From NCBI GenBank assembly GCA_017941505.1, contig JAGAWH010000064.1, positions 1 to 41,485 on the forward strand: 41,485 bases of DNA, read 5' to 3'. The DNA comes from Faecalicoccus sp. GTDB taxonomy: Bacteria; Bacillota_I; Bacilli_A; Erysipelotrichales; Erysipelotrichaceae. This document shows positions 34,347-41,485 of the stretch, in pieces. The notes under the pieces are model-generated. The model did not search any database. It was given only the letters and a program-made list of their open reading frames with translations, and was not told where the DNA came from. Numbering within the stretch: the first letter of the stretch is position 1; every line of letters begins with the position of its first letter. The position numbers and the translations under genes were made by a program.

Positions 34347-35477
34347 TTAATACTGTTTTCCTTTACAATATACATCATGTATCGAATAATCATCTTCCAA
34401 GATAACCAAATCCGCATCATTTCCTGCCCGTATATACCCTTTTCTATCCGCAATACCTAATAGCTCTGCCGGGTTGGAAGTACAGGAATTCAAAGCCGAT
34501 TCAAAAGGAACCATTGCGATTTCTACAAGATTTCTTAGTCCCTCATTCATTTTTAATGTACTTCCGGCAAGCGTTCCATCATTCAGTCTTGCCGACCCAT
34601 CCTTTTGAACACTGATTTCATTCCCTCCAAAATAGAATATAGATCCAGGTTCACATCCCTTACAGTTCAGAGAATCAGTAACCATAATAGCGCGATGTAC
34701 TCCTTTGGCATGAAAAAAGATGTTCACAGCTTCCGGTGTGGAATGTTTCATATCACAGATAATCTCTCCGTAGATATCCCTTAAACGAAGAGCAGCCCCT
34801 GCCATACCATTATTACGGTGATGAAATCCAGACATTCCATTATAAACATGAGTCATACATTTTGCCCCATTTGCGTATGCCATTTTCACCTGAGCTAGAG
34901 TAGCTGAACTATGCCCCATTGATACGGTTACACCATGCGTACTGCAATAACGAATTAGCGCATAATCTTTATCATTTTCCGGTGCAATGGTAATATATTT
35001 AATCTTCCCTTTGGCATCCTTTTGAAGCTGCTTAAACTCTTCTATATCTGCAGGTCGAATAAATTCTTCCGGTTGAGCACCTTTCTGCTTAACACTTAGA
35101 TAAGGACCTTCCAAATGAATTCCTAATATTTCAGCCCCTTCATAGTCAGATTCACATACAGATACTACATTTTTAACTGCTTTAGATAGTACTTCATGAG
35201 ATTGGGTAATGGTCGTACACAAAAAGCCGGTAACCCCTTCTTTCACAATGTGTTTTGACCAATATCGAAGTCCTTTATCATCCGCATCGTTGGTATCAAA
35301 GCCATAAGCACCATGACAATGGATATCAATAAAGCCAGGAACAATTCGTAAATTATCATAATTTACATCCGACTTCTCCTGATATGTGCCTATTCTTTTT
35401 ATACTTCCATTTTCGATTTCTATTACAGCCGGATGAAACATACCGGCAATCCATACTCTTTTACTTTTAATCTTCAT
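34347..35477 (-). CDS. nagA: N-acetylglucosamine-6-phosphate deacetylase
   Basis: A 376-residue amidohydrolase removing acetate from GlcNAc-6-P in amino-sugar use and cell-wall recycling. Metal and catalytic residues are in place: D-I-H53-C-H55-G, E123 in LEGPYLS, H189 in SMGHSSA, H210 in MTHVYNGM, and D268 in MVTDSL. KGAQP follows the EGPYLS loop as usual. Monocistronic here, with no nagB nearby. AGGA precedes the ATG. Confidence 0.95.
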   Translation of the reverse strand: MKIKSKRVWIAGMFHPAVIEIENGSIKRIGTYQEKSDVNYDNLRIVPGFIDIHCHGAYGFDTNDADDKGLRYWSKHIVKEGVTGFLCTTITQSHEVLSKAVKNVVSVCESDYEGAEILGIHLEGPYLSVKQKGAQPEEFIRPADIEEFKQLQKDAKGKIKYITIAPENDKDYALIRYCSTHGVTVSMGHSSATLAQVKMAYANGAKCMTHVYNGMSGFHHRNNGMAGAALRLRDIYGEIICDMKHSTPEAVNIFFHAKGVHRAIMVTDSLNCKGCEPGSIFYFGGNEISVQKDGSARLNDGTLAGSTLKMNEGLRNLVEIAMVPFESALNSCTSNPAELLGIADRKGYIRAGNDADLVILEDDYSIHDVYCKGKQY

Positions 35478-35536
35478 ATGCGATTTCCTCGTTGATACAA
35501 GTATATCATTAAATCATGTTCTCATTTTCAAAAGAA

Positions 35537-35561
35537 AAGGATTGTCATATAGACAACCCTT
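35537..35561 (-). terminator. terminator after the TlpA-DUF5684 gene
   Basis: AAGGATTGTC (35537-35546) pairs with GACAACCCTT (35552-35561) with one G-T mismatch. Read on the minus strand it follows the stop at 35572 and leads into a T-rich run. Confidence 0.7.
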
Positions 35562-35571
35562 ATAAACTGGA

Positions 35572-36525
35572 TTAAGCTTTTTCTCCTTCGTATTTGCCTG
35601 CGATACCAAGAATGATTCTTCCAAGTCCATAGAAGAAAGTTGAGAAGACACCGAGTCCGGTTCCCTTACCAAATGCCTTAGACAGCTTAATGCTCTCCAT
35701 ACAGCGTAAGATCATCATGAATACAGATGGTACGAACGTTGTCCAAGTCGGTAAGAATGGTACCCAACCTAAGATTGTCGGTCCAAACAACAATACTGTT
35801 TCGAGTACTCCAAGCCATGTGTTCCAGCAAAGTGAATATTCTTTACATGTATTCCATACCGGAATCAAGCTCTGCCATCCCGGGATTCCCGCTTTGCTGA
35901 ATAAGATCCATCTACCAATTACGGTTAATACTGTAGTTAATAATAGGTAAAGCAAAATTGGTTTAAGAAATGAAACTGCTTTTTCAGACTGAATTGGTTT
36001 TCCATCATAATCTGCTGCAAGGAAGTGATCTACTTTTTCTTCAAATCCACTTCCATCAACAAATGCACCTACTTTAATAAATCCTACATTTCCATTGCGG
36101 TCAATGAAGATGGAAACTGGAACAGATGATGCATCCACAGCATCAAACTGACTGTCTATTAAACCCATTGGGAAAGTTAATCCATGGCTGGATTTATACT
36201 CAGCTATAATTTCCATAGTATCTTCCGGCTCTTTAGAAAGGGAGATGATTTCCATGTTATCTTTATTTTTCTGATATACTGTTTCCATTTCAGGGAATTC
36301 ATTTTCACAAGGCTTACACCAACTTGCGAAGATGTTCAGTACAACCAAATCCTTTTCTTTCAAAACTTCAGAAAGAGTAACGGTTTCCCCGTCCGTTGTA
36401 GTTACCGTGAAATCCGGAAACTCCTGGCCCGGTTCTAAACCGGCTGTTTTTTCTGCTGCAAAAGCTGTACAGCTCATTGATAGTAACATAAATGCTGCTA
36501 ATAGAAAACTCATTAATTTTTTCAT
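35572..36525 (-). CDS. secreted TlpA-like thioredoxin fused to a DUF5684 membrane domain
   Basis: A 317-residue protein with two parts. A signal peptide (about residues 1-23, ending AFA) is followed by a TlpA/ResA-type redox domain (about 25-175). It carries the active site WCKPC (residues 71-75) and the cis-Pro loop VPVS near 139. Then, from about 187, come four hydrophobic segments of the DUF5684 type (FSKAGIPGWQSLIPVWN). The thioredoxin domain would sit outside the cell and the tail in the membrane, anchoring it. The two parts are continuous with no frameshift. No c-type cytochrome biogenesis gene is near. It precedes a small lipoprotein gene's 3' side on the same strand. Confidence 0.85.
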   Translation of the reverse strand: MKKLMSFLLAAFMLLSMSCTAFAAEKTAGLEPGQEFPDFTVTTTDGETVTLSEVLKEKDLVVLNIFASWCKPCENEFPEMETVYQKNKDNMEIISLSKEPEDTMEIIAEYKSSHGLTFPMGLIDSQFDAVDASSVPVSIFIDRNGNVGFIKVGAFVDGSGFEEKVDHFLAADYDGKPIQSEKAVSFLKPILLYLLLTTVLTVIGRWILFSKAGIPGWQSLIPVWNTCKEYSLCWNTWLGVLETVLLFGPTILGWVPFLPTWTTFVPSVFMMILRCMESIKLSKAFGKGTGLGVFSTFFYGLGRIILGIAGKYEGEKA

Positions 36526-36597
36526 ATCGATTAATCCTCTCGTTTTCTTTTTACATCGTTACTTTATCATGTAAACTATCACAAAAATGTCACACAA

Positions 36598-36954
36598 TTA
36601 TTCAGCAGCTTTTAATGTAATGTTGATACGACCTGGTTTTTCCGGTGCTTCGTATTCTGTCTTATCCTTGGCATATTCTTCCGGTGCTTTATAGACATGG
36701 ACTGTATATGTTCCCGCTTCCTTTTCAAATGTAGCGATACCATCTTTGTCCGTATCTCCCATCAAACATTCGGTATCGGAACAGAATTGAACTTTAACAC
36801 CTTCTACAGGGTCACCTGCTTCATTGGTTACATATACCTCATAAGCAGTTGGTTCTGCGCTTGCTCCGCCACCTGATTGAGAGCATGCGGCAAGTCCCAA
36901 AACAAAAAACATAGTCAAGAATGCAGAAAATATCATTTTTAATCCTTTTTTCAT
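36598..36954 (-). CDS. small lipoprotein with a CarboxypepD_reg/CnaB-like domain
   Basis: A 118-residue exported protein. The signal peptide ends in the lipobox LAAC (Cys at residue 24), followed by a Ser/Gly-rich linker. The rest (about 39-118) resembles an Ig-like prealbumin fold, with EVYVTNEAGDPVEGVKVQFC, then GDTDKDGIATFEKEAGTYTVHV. Such domains usually are peptide- or sugar-binding or structural add-ons. It lies upstream of the TlpA fusion gene on the same strand, 72 nt away, so the two may share a transcript and act together outside the membrane (inference). Confidence 0.85.
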   Translation of the reverse strand: MKKGLKMIFSAFLTMFFVLGLAACSQSGGGASAEPTAYEVYVTNEAGDPVEGVKVQFCSDTECLMGDTDKDGIATFEKEAGTYTVHVYKAPEEYAKDKTEYEAPEKPGRINITLKAAE

Positions 36955-37074
36955 ACGTGTTCTCCTTTCGAAAAATACCTAATTATTGTTCTTTTTCATT
37001 ATATCTCTTTTTAAAATCAAGGCACATCTTTTGCATCAACTATTCGAGCTCTCTTAAATTAAGGGCCAAAAACC

Positions 37075-37917
37075 TTATTTTTCCCTTTTCACCCATAAAA
37101 CCATTAAGAGCGCAAACATCCAAACACATATAATCGTGAAGATTCCTGTCTCACTGACATAGTACATTTTATCTGTTCCGCTTGTCATAGCTCCAAATAC
37201 CATCTGATCAAAATTATTATGCGCTGCATGTAGAAATACAGCCGGCCAGATACTTTTTGCCTGATAAGTAAGTATAGCTGTAATAACTCCTATACCGGCA
37301 ACACAGAAAGTAAAAGCCGAAAGCTTATACCAAAGCGGAGCTCCTGCCATATAATCGCCACCGATTAATACCGGAAAATGCCATCCTGCCCAGAATAAAC
37401 TCACTATTATAATGGCCTTTTTCAAATCATACTTTTCTGTCAAATACGGAAGCATATATCCACGCCATCCGATTTCTTCTCCGAGTGCAGACATTGCCTT
37501 GAAAAAGATTCCCATAACCATTATAGGACCGATATTCTTTATCACGGTTATCATTGATACATTCAAATATTTATAACTTTCCGGATGGATTTTCCAATAA
37601 ATCAGATACGGAATCAAAATATACAGCAGAGGTATCAAAATACCCAGGAGTACATAGGTAGGTTTACATCCCCGCACTCCTACCTTGCGAAAAAATGTTC
37701 GAAGATGAAAGGTTTCCCCGTTTTCCTTTAACGCTACATAAGTAGCTGCCATAGCGGACGCACCGGGAATCCACATGAGTATAAAATCCAATATTTCGGT
37801 GCCGTTATTGTTTTGCCATATTTCAAGCATCAATGAAAGTACAATAACCGGAATTATAAAGATCTTCCATGTTCTGCTTGAATAGTAATCATTGAAATGA
37901 AATCTTTTTTTATCCAT
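37075..37917 (-). CDS. CPBP family intramembrane metalloprotease
   Basis: A 280-residue membrane protein with the CPBP (CAAX protease and bacteriocin-processing) motifs in order: EEIGWRGYM (about residues 147-155), FWAGWH (about 175-180) and HAAHNNFDQ (about 229-237). About eight hydrophobic helices span the protein. Roles of the family include bacteriocin immunity and protein processing, but none can be assigned here. Its ATG lies 3 nt after the LURP-one-like gene stop and uses an AAGGA site overlapping that gene's end, so the two are cotranslated. Confidence 0.88.
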   Translation of the reverse strand: MDKKRFHFNDYYSSRTWKIFIIPVIVLSLMLEIWQNNNGTEILDFILMWIPGASAMAATYVALKENGETFHLRTFFRKVGVRGCKPTYVLLGILIPLLYILIPYLIYWKIHPESYKYLNVSMITVIKNIGPIMVMGIFFKAMSALGEEIGWRGYMLPYLTEKYDLKKAIIIVSLFWAGWHFPVLIGGDYMAGAPLWYKLSAFTFCVAGIGVITAILTYQAKSIWPAVFLHAAHNNFDQMVFGAMTSGTDKMYYVSETGIFTIICVWMFALLMVLWVKREK

Positions 37918-37920
37918 ATA

Positions 37921-38562
37921 TTATTCCTTTTCAATCATATCTATCAGAATGGTCATAAAGATAATGACAGGTTCATCCTCGCCATCGCGGCATGTAACAG
38001 AATAGGTTGCCGCATTTTTAAATTTCTTTGAAATGGAAGCGAATGACTTTCCGGTATCCTGATCAAAGAAGTTATAATTACCGCTTTTGACATCCCCCAT
38101 AACCATCCAGTTATTGAACTCAGTATAGTATTTTCTATTATCGTCTTGATCAACTTGAATAATGGCTCCCGGCGGATATACATTGGAGCGGAAATAATAC
38201 TCCGTTTCCCCTCTTAGTGCAGATAAAAATCCACCATTTCTAATCTTTCGTTTTGTGATATCGGCTATTTCTCCGTAATTACTGTAAAGATGCAGCACAA
38301 AATTTCCGGATTTTCCAAACTCAGGAAGGGTATTATAGATTTCTTCCCCGTGTTTATCAACAACGGAATAAACACCTTCACCGATATCTTTTTGCCGGGT
38401 CACGTAAAAATAATTCAGATTTTTTCGTTCCTTCTTCTTTAACGCTTCCAGATTTCGATTTTCTACCACAGAGCCCAAGTTTTCCGAAAGAAATTCACTT
38501 TTATTGATGACATCATCGATGACATCACCAAATATATCAAATATTCCATTCTTTTTAGCCAT
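37921..38562 (-). CDS. LURP-one-related (tubby-like C-terminal fold) protein
   Basis: A 213-residue cytoplasmic protein. An N-terminal amphipathic segment is followed by repeated beta-strand blocks typical of LURP-one-related proteins: YSVVDKHGEEIYNT, LHLYSNYGEIADITKR, WMVMGDVKSGNYNFFDQDTG and ASISKKFKNAATYSV, ending in a hydrophobic strand (IIFMTILIDMI). The family is tubby-like and of unknown function, sometimes membrane-associated. It is coupled to the CPBP gene. GAGGA precedes the ATG. Confidence 0.72.
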   Translation of the reverse strand: MAKKNGIFDIFGDVIDDVINKSEFLSENLGSVVENRNLEALKKKERKNLNYFYVTRQKDIGEGVYSVVDKHGEEIYNTLPEFGKSGNFVLHLYSNYGEIADITKRKIRNGGFLSALRGETEYYFRSNVYPPGAIIQVDQDDNRKYYTEFNNWMVMGDVKSGNYNFFDQDTGKSFASISKKFKNAATYSVTCRDGEDEPVIIFMTILIDMIEKE

Positions 38563-38588
38563 AACTACATCCTCGAGAGTATTCTATC

Positions 38589-38617
38589 ATACTCGAATCA
38601 TTTCAAAAACAGAGAAG
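38589..38617. repeat. 29-bp direct repeat, copy 1
   Basis: ATACTCGAATCATTTCAAAA starts this copy, and it runs on to CAGAGAAG. It differs from the copy at 40969-40997 by one base (G for A at the seventh position). The two lie on either side of the flavodiiron gene. Copy 1 lies within the upstream region of the LURP-one-like gene, whose minus-strand promoter may include it. Confidence 0.8.
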
Positions 38618-38733
38618 GTCCCTCTCTTCCCTGCATAAAATCAACATTTTTGTATTTCATACATAAAGAAGACATCTGTTTGGTTCCGATATTTCAGGAA
38701 TAGTTTGCCTTGCCTTACGAAAATCAATAAGAT

Positions 38734-38748
38734 AGATATTCATTTTCA
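38734..38748. promoter_or_regulatory. possible Fur-family box upstream of the flavodiiron gene
   Basis: AGATATTCATTTTCA matches 11 of 14 informative positions of the TGATAAT-N-ATTATCA consensus. PerR/Fur-type control of flavodiiron genes is known in Clostridia. A single match of this quality could arise by chance in AT-rich DNA. Confidence 0.3.
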
Positions 38749-38794
38749 ATAATATAAATTACAATCAAAGTAACTATACAAGGAGGTTACAATT

Positions 38795-40816
38795 ATGCAT
38801 TGCACAAAAAAAGTTCTTGAAGACCTTCTGTGGGTTGGTGCCGACGACCGGCGTCTGACCTGCTTTGAAGGTGTTTACGGTGTCCCTAACGGAGTATCCT
38901 ATAATTCTTATCTTCTTTTAGATGAAAAAACCGTTCTGTTTGATACCGTTGATAAAGCTGTCGGACATACTTTCTTTGAAAACGTAGCTTATGGACTTAA
39001 CGGCAGAAAGCTGGATTACCTTGTGATCCACCATATGGAACCGGACCATGCCGCAACCATTGAAGATTTAATTTACCGCTATCCGGACACAACAATCATC
39101 ACCAATGCCAAGTCTAAAACAATGTTGGCACAATATTTCGATTATGATATGTCCAATTTAATCCAGGTTGTCAAAGAAGGCGATACGCTTTCAGTGGGCA
39201 AACATGAATTGACATTTATCAATGCTCCGATGGTTCACTGGCCGGAAGTTATGATGACCTATGATAAGACCGATAAGATCTTGTTTACAGCGGATGCCTT
39301 TGGTACATTTGGCGCATTAAACGGTCATATCTTTGCCGATGAAGTGGATTTCATGCACGATTGGCTGGATGAAGCCAGAAGATATTATACAAATATCGTC
39401 GGCAAATACGGTCCACAGGTCCAGAATGTACTGAAAAAAGCTGCTGCGCTTGATATCGCCTATGTATGCCCGTTACACGGTTTTGTATGGCGTTCCCACT
39501 TTGGTGACTTCTTAGAAAAATATAATCTGTGGAGCACCTATACACCGGAAGTAAAAGGTGTCTGCCTTGCCTATGCCAGTGTATATGGTCATACCGAAAA
39601 TATGGCAAATATTCTGGCCGGTAAACTAGTTGACAGAGGCGTTCCGGTGGAAATGTTTGATACATCTGTGATTCCTGCAAGTTATATTGTCTCCAGCGCC
39701 TTCCGCAACAGTCACCTGGTATTTGCGGCAACTACATATAATGCCGGTATTTTCGTGACGATGGAAAATCTGCTGCACGATATCGTGGCACATAACTTGA
39801 AGAATAGAAAAATCGCTTTATTGGAAAACGGTTCCTGGGGACCGATGAGCGGAAAATTGATGAAAGAATTACTCAGCAAGCTGCCGGGCACGGAATTTAT
39901 CCAAGATACGATTACCATTAAATCTGCTTTAAAAGAAGATAAAGTAGCCCAACTGGATGCCATGGCAGATGCGATTGCCAGAGACATCAATCCGGCCTTC
40001 TTCGAAAAGAAAGAAGCTCCGATTGAAGATGTACAGCCTGCTTTCGTAACAAAAGCAGAAGTGGATCCATCATCCTTCTTCAAGTTCCATTACGGCCTCG
40101 AGATTTTGACTTCTCGGTTAAACGGAAAAGATTATGGATGTGTGATTAATTCGGCAGCTCAGGTATCTGCCGGTGAGGTTAAGAAAGTAGCTATTTCTGT
40201 CATCAATAAGAATAATACAGCCGATATTATTAAGCAGGCAGGTAAATTTAACGTATCTGTATTGACAGAAGATACACCTTTCTCTGTATTCCAGCATTTT
40301 GGATTCCAGTCCGGCAGAGATGTTGATAAATTTGCGGATGTCAACTACAACGACAGACTCTCAAACGGAATTCGATTTATACCGGAATACACCAATGCGG
40401 TATTTGGATGCGAAGTCATTGAATCCTTTGACCTTGGTGTTTCTACCCTGTTTATCGCTGACGTGATCGAAGCAAAAGTTCTCTCTGATGCACCGAGTGC
40501 TACCTATGCTTACTATCATGCCCATATCAAACCGAAAAAACAGCCTGATACTCAGCAGAAAGAGGGTTGGCGCTGTGAGGTATGCGGATACTTCTATGAA
40601 GGCAAAGAACTCCCGGATGATTATGTATGTCCACTCTGTAAACACGGCAAAAAGGACTTTGTATATGTCCCAGCTGTTACCGTAAAGAAGAAAAAAGGCT
40701 TTATCTGTAAAATCTGCGGTTACTTTGAGCCATTTGAAGGCGACCAGCTTCCGGCCGACTACCAATGTCCAATCTGCAAACATGGCAGAGATGATATGGA
40801 ACCGACAGAACAATAA
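38795..40816 (+). CDS. flavodiiron protein with flavodoxin, flavin reductase and two rubredoxin modules
   Basis: A 673-residue oxygen- or nitric-oxide-reducing protein. The metallo-beta-lactamase-like diiron domain comes first, with H80-x-E82-x-D84-H85 and later MVHWPEV, TADAF and CPLHGF. A flavodoxin domain starts at CLAYASVYGHTENM (about 250). A flavin reductase-like domain begins FKFHYGLEILTSRLNGK (about 428). Two rubredoxin-type zinc/iron ribbons close it: CEVCGY...CPLC (about 590-620) and CKICGY...CPIC (about 635-665). Together these make the electron path from NAD(P)H to O2 or NO in one chain. AGGAGGT precedes the ATG. Likely role: cytosolic oxygen or NO detoxification in an anaerobe. 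Confidence 0.93.
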   Translation: MHCTKKVLEDLLWVGADDRRLTCFEGVYGVPNGVSYNSYLLLDEKTVLFDTVDKAVGHTFFENVAYGLNGRKLDYLVIHHMEPDHAATIEDLIYRYPDTTIITNAKSKTMLAQYFDYDMSNLIQVVKEGDTLSVGKHELTFINAPMVHWPEVMMTYDKTDKILFTADAFGTFGALNGHIFADEVDFMHDWLDEARRYYTNIVGKYGPQVQNVLKKAAALDIAYVCPLHGFVWRSHFGDFLEKYNLWSTYTPEVKGVCLAYASVYGHTENMANILAGKLVDRGVPVEMFDTSVIPASYIVSSAFRNSHLVFAATTYNAGIFVTMENLLHDIVAHNLKNRKIALLENGSWGPMSGKLMKELLSKLPGTEFIQDTITIKSALKEDKVAQLDAMADAIARDINPAFFEKKEAPIEDVQPAFVTKAEVDPSSFFKFHYGLEILTSRLNGKDYGCVINSAAQVSAGEVKKVAISVINKNNTADIIKQAGKFNVSVLTEDTPFSVFQHFGFQSGRDVDKFADVNYNDRLSNGIRFIPEYTNAVFGCEVIESFDLGVSTLFIADVIEAKVLSDAPSATYAYYHAHIKPKKQPDTQQKEGWRCEVCGYFYEGKELPDDYVCPLCKHGKKDFVYVPAVTVKKKKGFICKICGYFEPFEGDQLPADYQCPICKHGRDDMEPTEQ

Positions 40817-40852
40817 AAGTCTTTGTTGATATTTATTCTAATTATGAAAGAG

Positions 40853-40891
40853 AAGCTCCTTTCGACAGTTCAAACTGTTGAAGGAGCTTTT
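40853..40891 (+). terminator. terminator of the flavodiiron gene
   Basis: AAGCTCCTT starting at 40853 pairs with AAGGAGCTT ending at 40889. The stem continues inward as ACAGTT/AACTGT around a small loop. A short T run follows. Confidence 0.8.
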
Positions 40892-40968
40892 CCGATTCTT
40901 GTTGAAACAGTCTTGCACTGCCGTTTCCTTTCCTATTTTCGATGTCTTTATAAAAGCCTCTAATTATA

Positions 40969-40997
40969 ATACTCAAATCATTTCAAAAACAGAGAAG
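40969..40997. repeat. 29-bp direct repeat, copy 2
   Basis: 28 of 29 positions match 38589-38617 in the same orientation. It is placed beyond the flavodiiron terminator with no gene of its own. Read on the minus strand it carries a TATAAT-like box next to the repeat. Confidence 0.8.
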
Positions 40998-41073
40998 ATT
41001 CCCTTAGATAACAAGCCATTTTAACCAGTTATTGCGATATTGTCTGTTGCATCATCCGTAATCAAGCTGAATA

Positions 41074-41122
41074 AACAGTAAAAGAACAGTAAAAAAATTT
41101 CGAACAGTAAACCAACAGTAAA
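41074..41122 (+). repeat. four AACAGTAAA repeats with 11-18-11 spacing
   Basis: Exact copies begin at 41074, 41085, 41103 and 41114. Starts are 11, 18 and 11 bp apart, so two pairs are each one helical turn apart. They lie in a stretch with no gene, 0.35 kb upstream of the window edge. Confidence 0.8.
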
Positions 41123-41127
41123 TATGA

Positions 41128-41232
41128 ATACAACAATCGACCCATATAGGGCCACGCAATGGCATCTTAAAGTTCACACTGCCATGGTTTGATGAATACG
41201 CTATCGCAAGAACTAAGCTGGAAGAAAACTGA
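41128..41232 (+). pseudogene. possible coding remnant, C-terminal fragment
   Basis: A 34-codon open frame without a start codon ends at TGA 41230-41232 and encodes HIGPRNGILKFTLPWFDEYA, then IARTKLEEN. Amino-acid composition looks protein-like, not random. It may be the end of a lost gene (some ATP-binding proteins end in a similar FTLPLFDEY-type segment), but I cannot name it. It lies within the 669-bp gene-poor right end. Confidence 0.3.
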
Positions 41233-41268
41233 GATGGATATTCCCAAATAACTTCTCTATTTATAAAA

Positions 41269-41300
41269 ATACAGCGGTATTCATTGAAATACCGCTGTAT
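41269..41300. terminator. hairpin, terminator-like on the minus strand
   Basis: ATACAGCGGTAT (41269-41280) pairs with ATACCGCTGTAT (41289-41300), followed on the minus strand by TTTTTATAA. It would end a minus-strand transcript starting near 41430. Confidence 0.7.
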
Positions 41301-41357
41301 GTAAATCTAATTCAATTTTAAAGGCTATTCGTATTCGATTATCAATTATTGAACTAA

Positions 41358-41386
41358 CACACTCTTACGAGTGTGGGCTTTTTTTG
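41358..41386 (+). terminator. terminator-like hairpin with T run
   Basis: CACACTC (41358-41364), loop TTAC, GAGTGTG (41369-41375), then GGC and seven T residues. It would end plus-strand transcription in the right-hand gap. Confidence 0.75.
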
Positions 41387-41397
41387 TGAAAAGCCAT
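41365..41397 (-). CDS. possible tiny ORF, 10 residues
   Basis: The minus strand has AAAGGAG 7 nt before an ATG at 41397, then MAFHKKSPHS and a stop inside the hairpin loop. It has a good ribosome binding site, but there is no protein match I know of. It could be a leader peptide, a remnant start of a lost gene, or chance. Confidence 0.3.
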   Translation of the reverse strand: MAFHKKSPHS

Positions 41398-41464
41398 AGT
41401 TCTACTCCTTTCTTTATTTTACACTTAAATCATCTATTAGTCTTAGTGAAAGGATGTGTTATAT

Positions 41465-41485
41465 GTGACTAAAGATGATACTTTA
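41465..41485 (+). CDS. possible start of a CDS running off the right edge
   Basis: GTG at 41465 opens a frame encoding V/M-T-K-D-D-T-L to the window end. AAGGA (41450-41454) lies 10 nt upstream. Seven codons cannot identify the product. Confidence 0.4.

Noticed and set aside
41074..41122. CRISPR array
   Set aside because: Repeats are only 9 bp and the intervals are 2-9 bp, far too short for spacers.

Overview
This 41.5 kb window looks like chromosomal DNA of a low-GC, anaerobic, gut-type member of the Bacillota. The evidence is low GC content, strong AGGAGG-type ribosome binding sites, many short perfect terminator hairpins between genes, ferredoxin-dependent 2-oxoacid oxidoreductase, a flavodiiron oxygen-detoxifying protein, and clostridial-style enoate reductase and PaaK genes. 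An Erysipelotrichia-like host is my inference and is not proven. I saw no tRNA, rRNA, CRISPR array or complete insertion sequence.

Region 1 (1-4.7 kb): the 3' tail of an unknown gene at the left edge, then a minus-strand run of CASTOR/POLLUX-type ion channel, metallophosphatase, PheB-type ACT regulator and homoserine dehydrogenase. Region 2 (4.7-10.3 kb): a plus-strand orphan protein converging on a compact minus-strand operon. That operon encodes an adenosine-deaminase-like protein with a C-terminal SLOG/Rossmann-like domain, a PTS-EIIB-like/ROK-like fusion, and a HAD phosphatase. It is one of the two best candidates here for an undescribed system. Region 3 (10.4-14.6 kb): ordinary genes (AlaX editing protein, DUF975 membrane protein, Cof-type HAD, DUF3089 hydrolase, a small orphan) separated by shared bidirectional terminators.

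Region 4 (14.7-29.0 kb) reads as an aromatic (or branched) amino-acid / aryl-acid catabolic island. It holds a 2-enoate-reductase-like flavoenzyme, a beta-helix lipoprotein and a hotdog thioesterase. An IorA-IorB-PaaK-ACT operon follows, then a symporter/amidohydrolase pair diverging from a TrpR-like (YerC) regulator, aminotransferase and acyl-CoA ligase operon. The divergent promoter region carries palindromic sites that fit the two predicted promoters well. An amino acid would be transaminated, oxidatively decarboxylated by IorAB to an acyl-CoA, and handled by PaaK or the other ligase.

Region 5 (29.0-34.2 kb): after a decayed scrap of a FabG-like reductase comes the second candidate system. 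It is a tightly overlapped plus-strand operon of a LanC-like seven-repeat protein that lacks two of the three usual zinc ligands, a cysteine synthase/cystathionine beta-synthase-like enzyme, a Cys/Met-metabolism (MetB/MetC/MGL) enzyme, and a MalY/PatB C-S lyase. Together these suggest thioether or thiol amino-acid chemistry, with no lantibiotic precursor or dehydratase in view.

Region 6 (34.3-41.5 kb): NagA, a TlpA-thioredoxin/DUF5684 membrane fusion, a small lipoprotein, a CPBP protease with a LURP-one-like protein, and a flavodiiron protein with flavodoxin, flavin-reductase and two rubredoxin modules. This last gene lies between two copies of a 29-bp repeat. The right-hand 670 bp has no complete large gene. 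It holds terminators, a four-copy AACAGTAAA repeat cluster, a coding remnant, a tiny ORF, and the possible start of a gene running off the edge.
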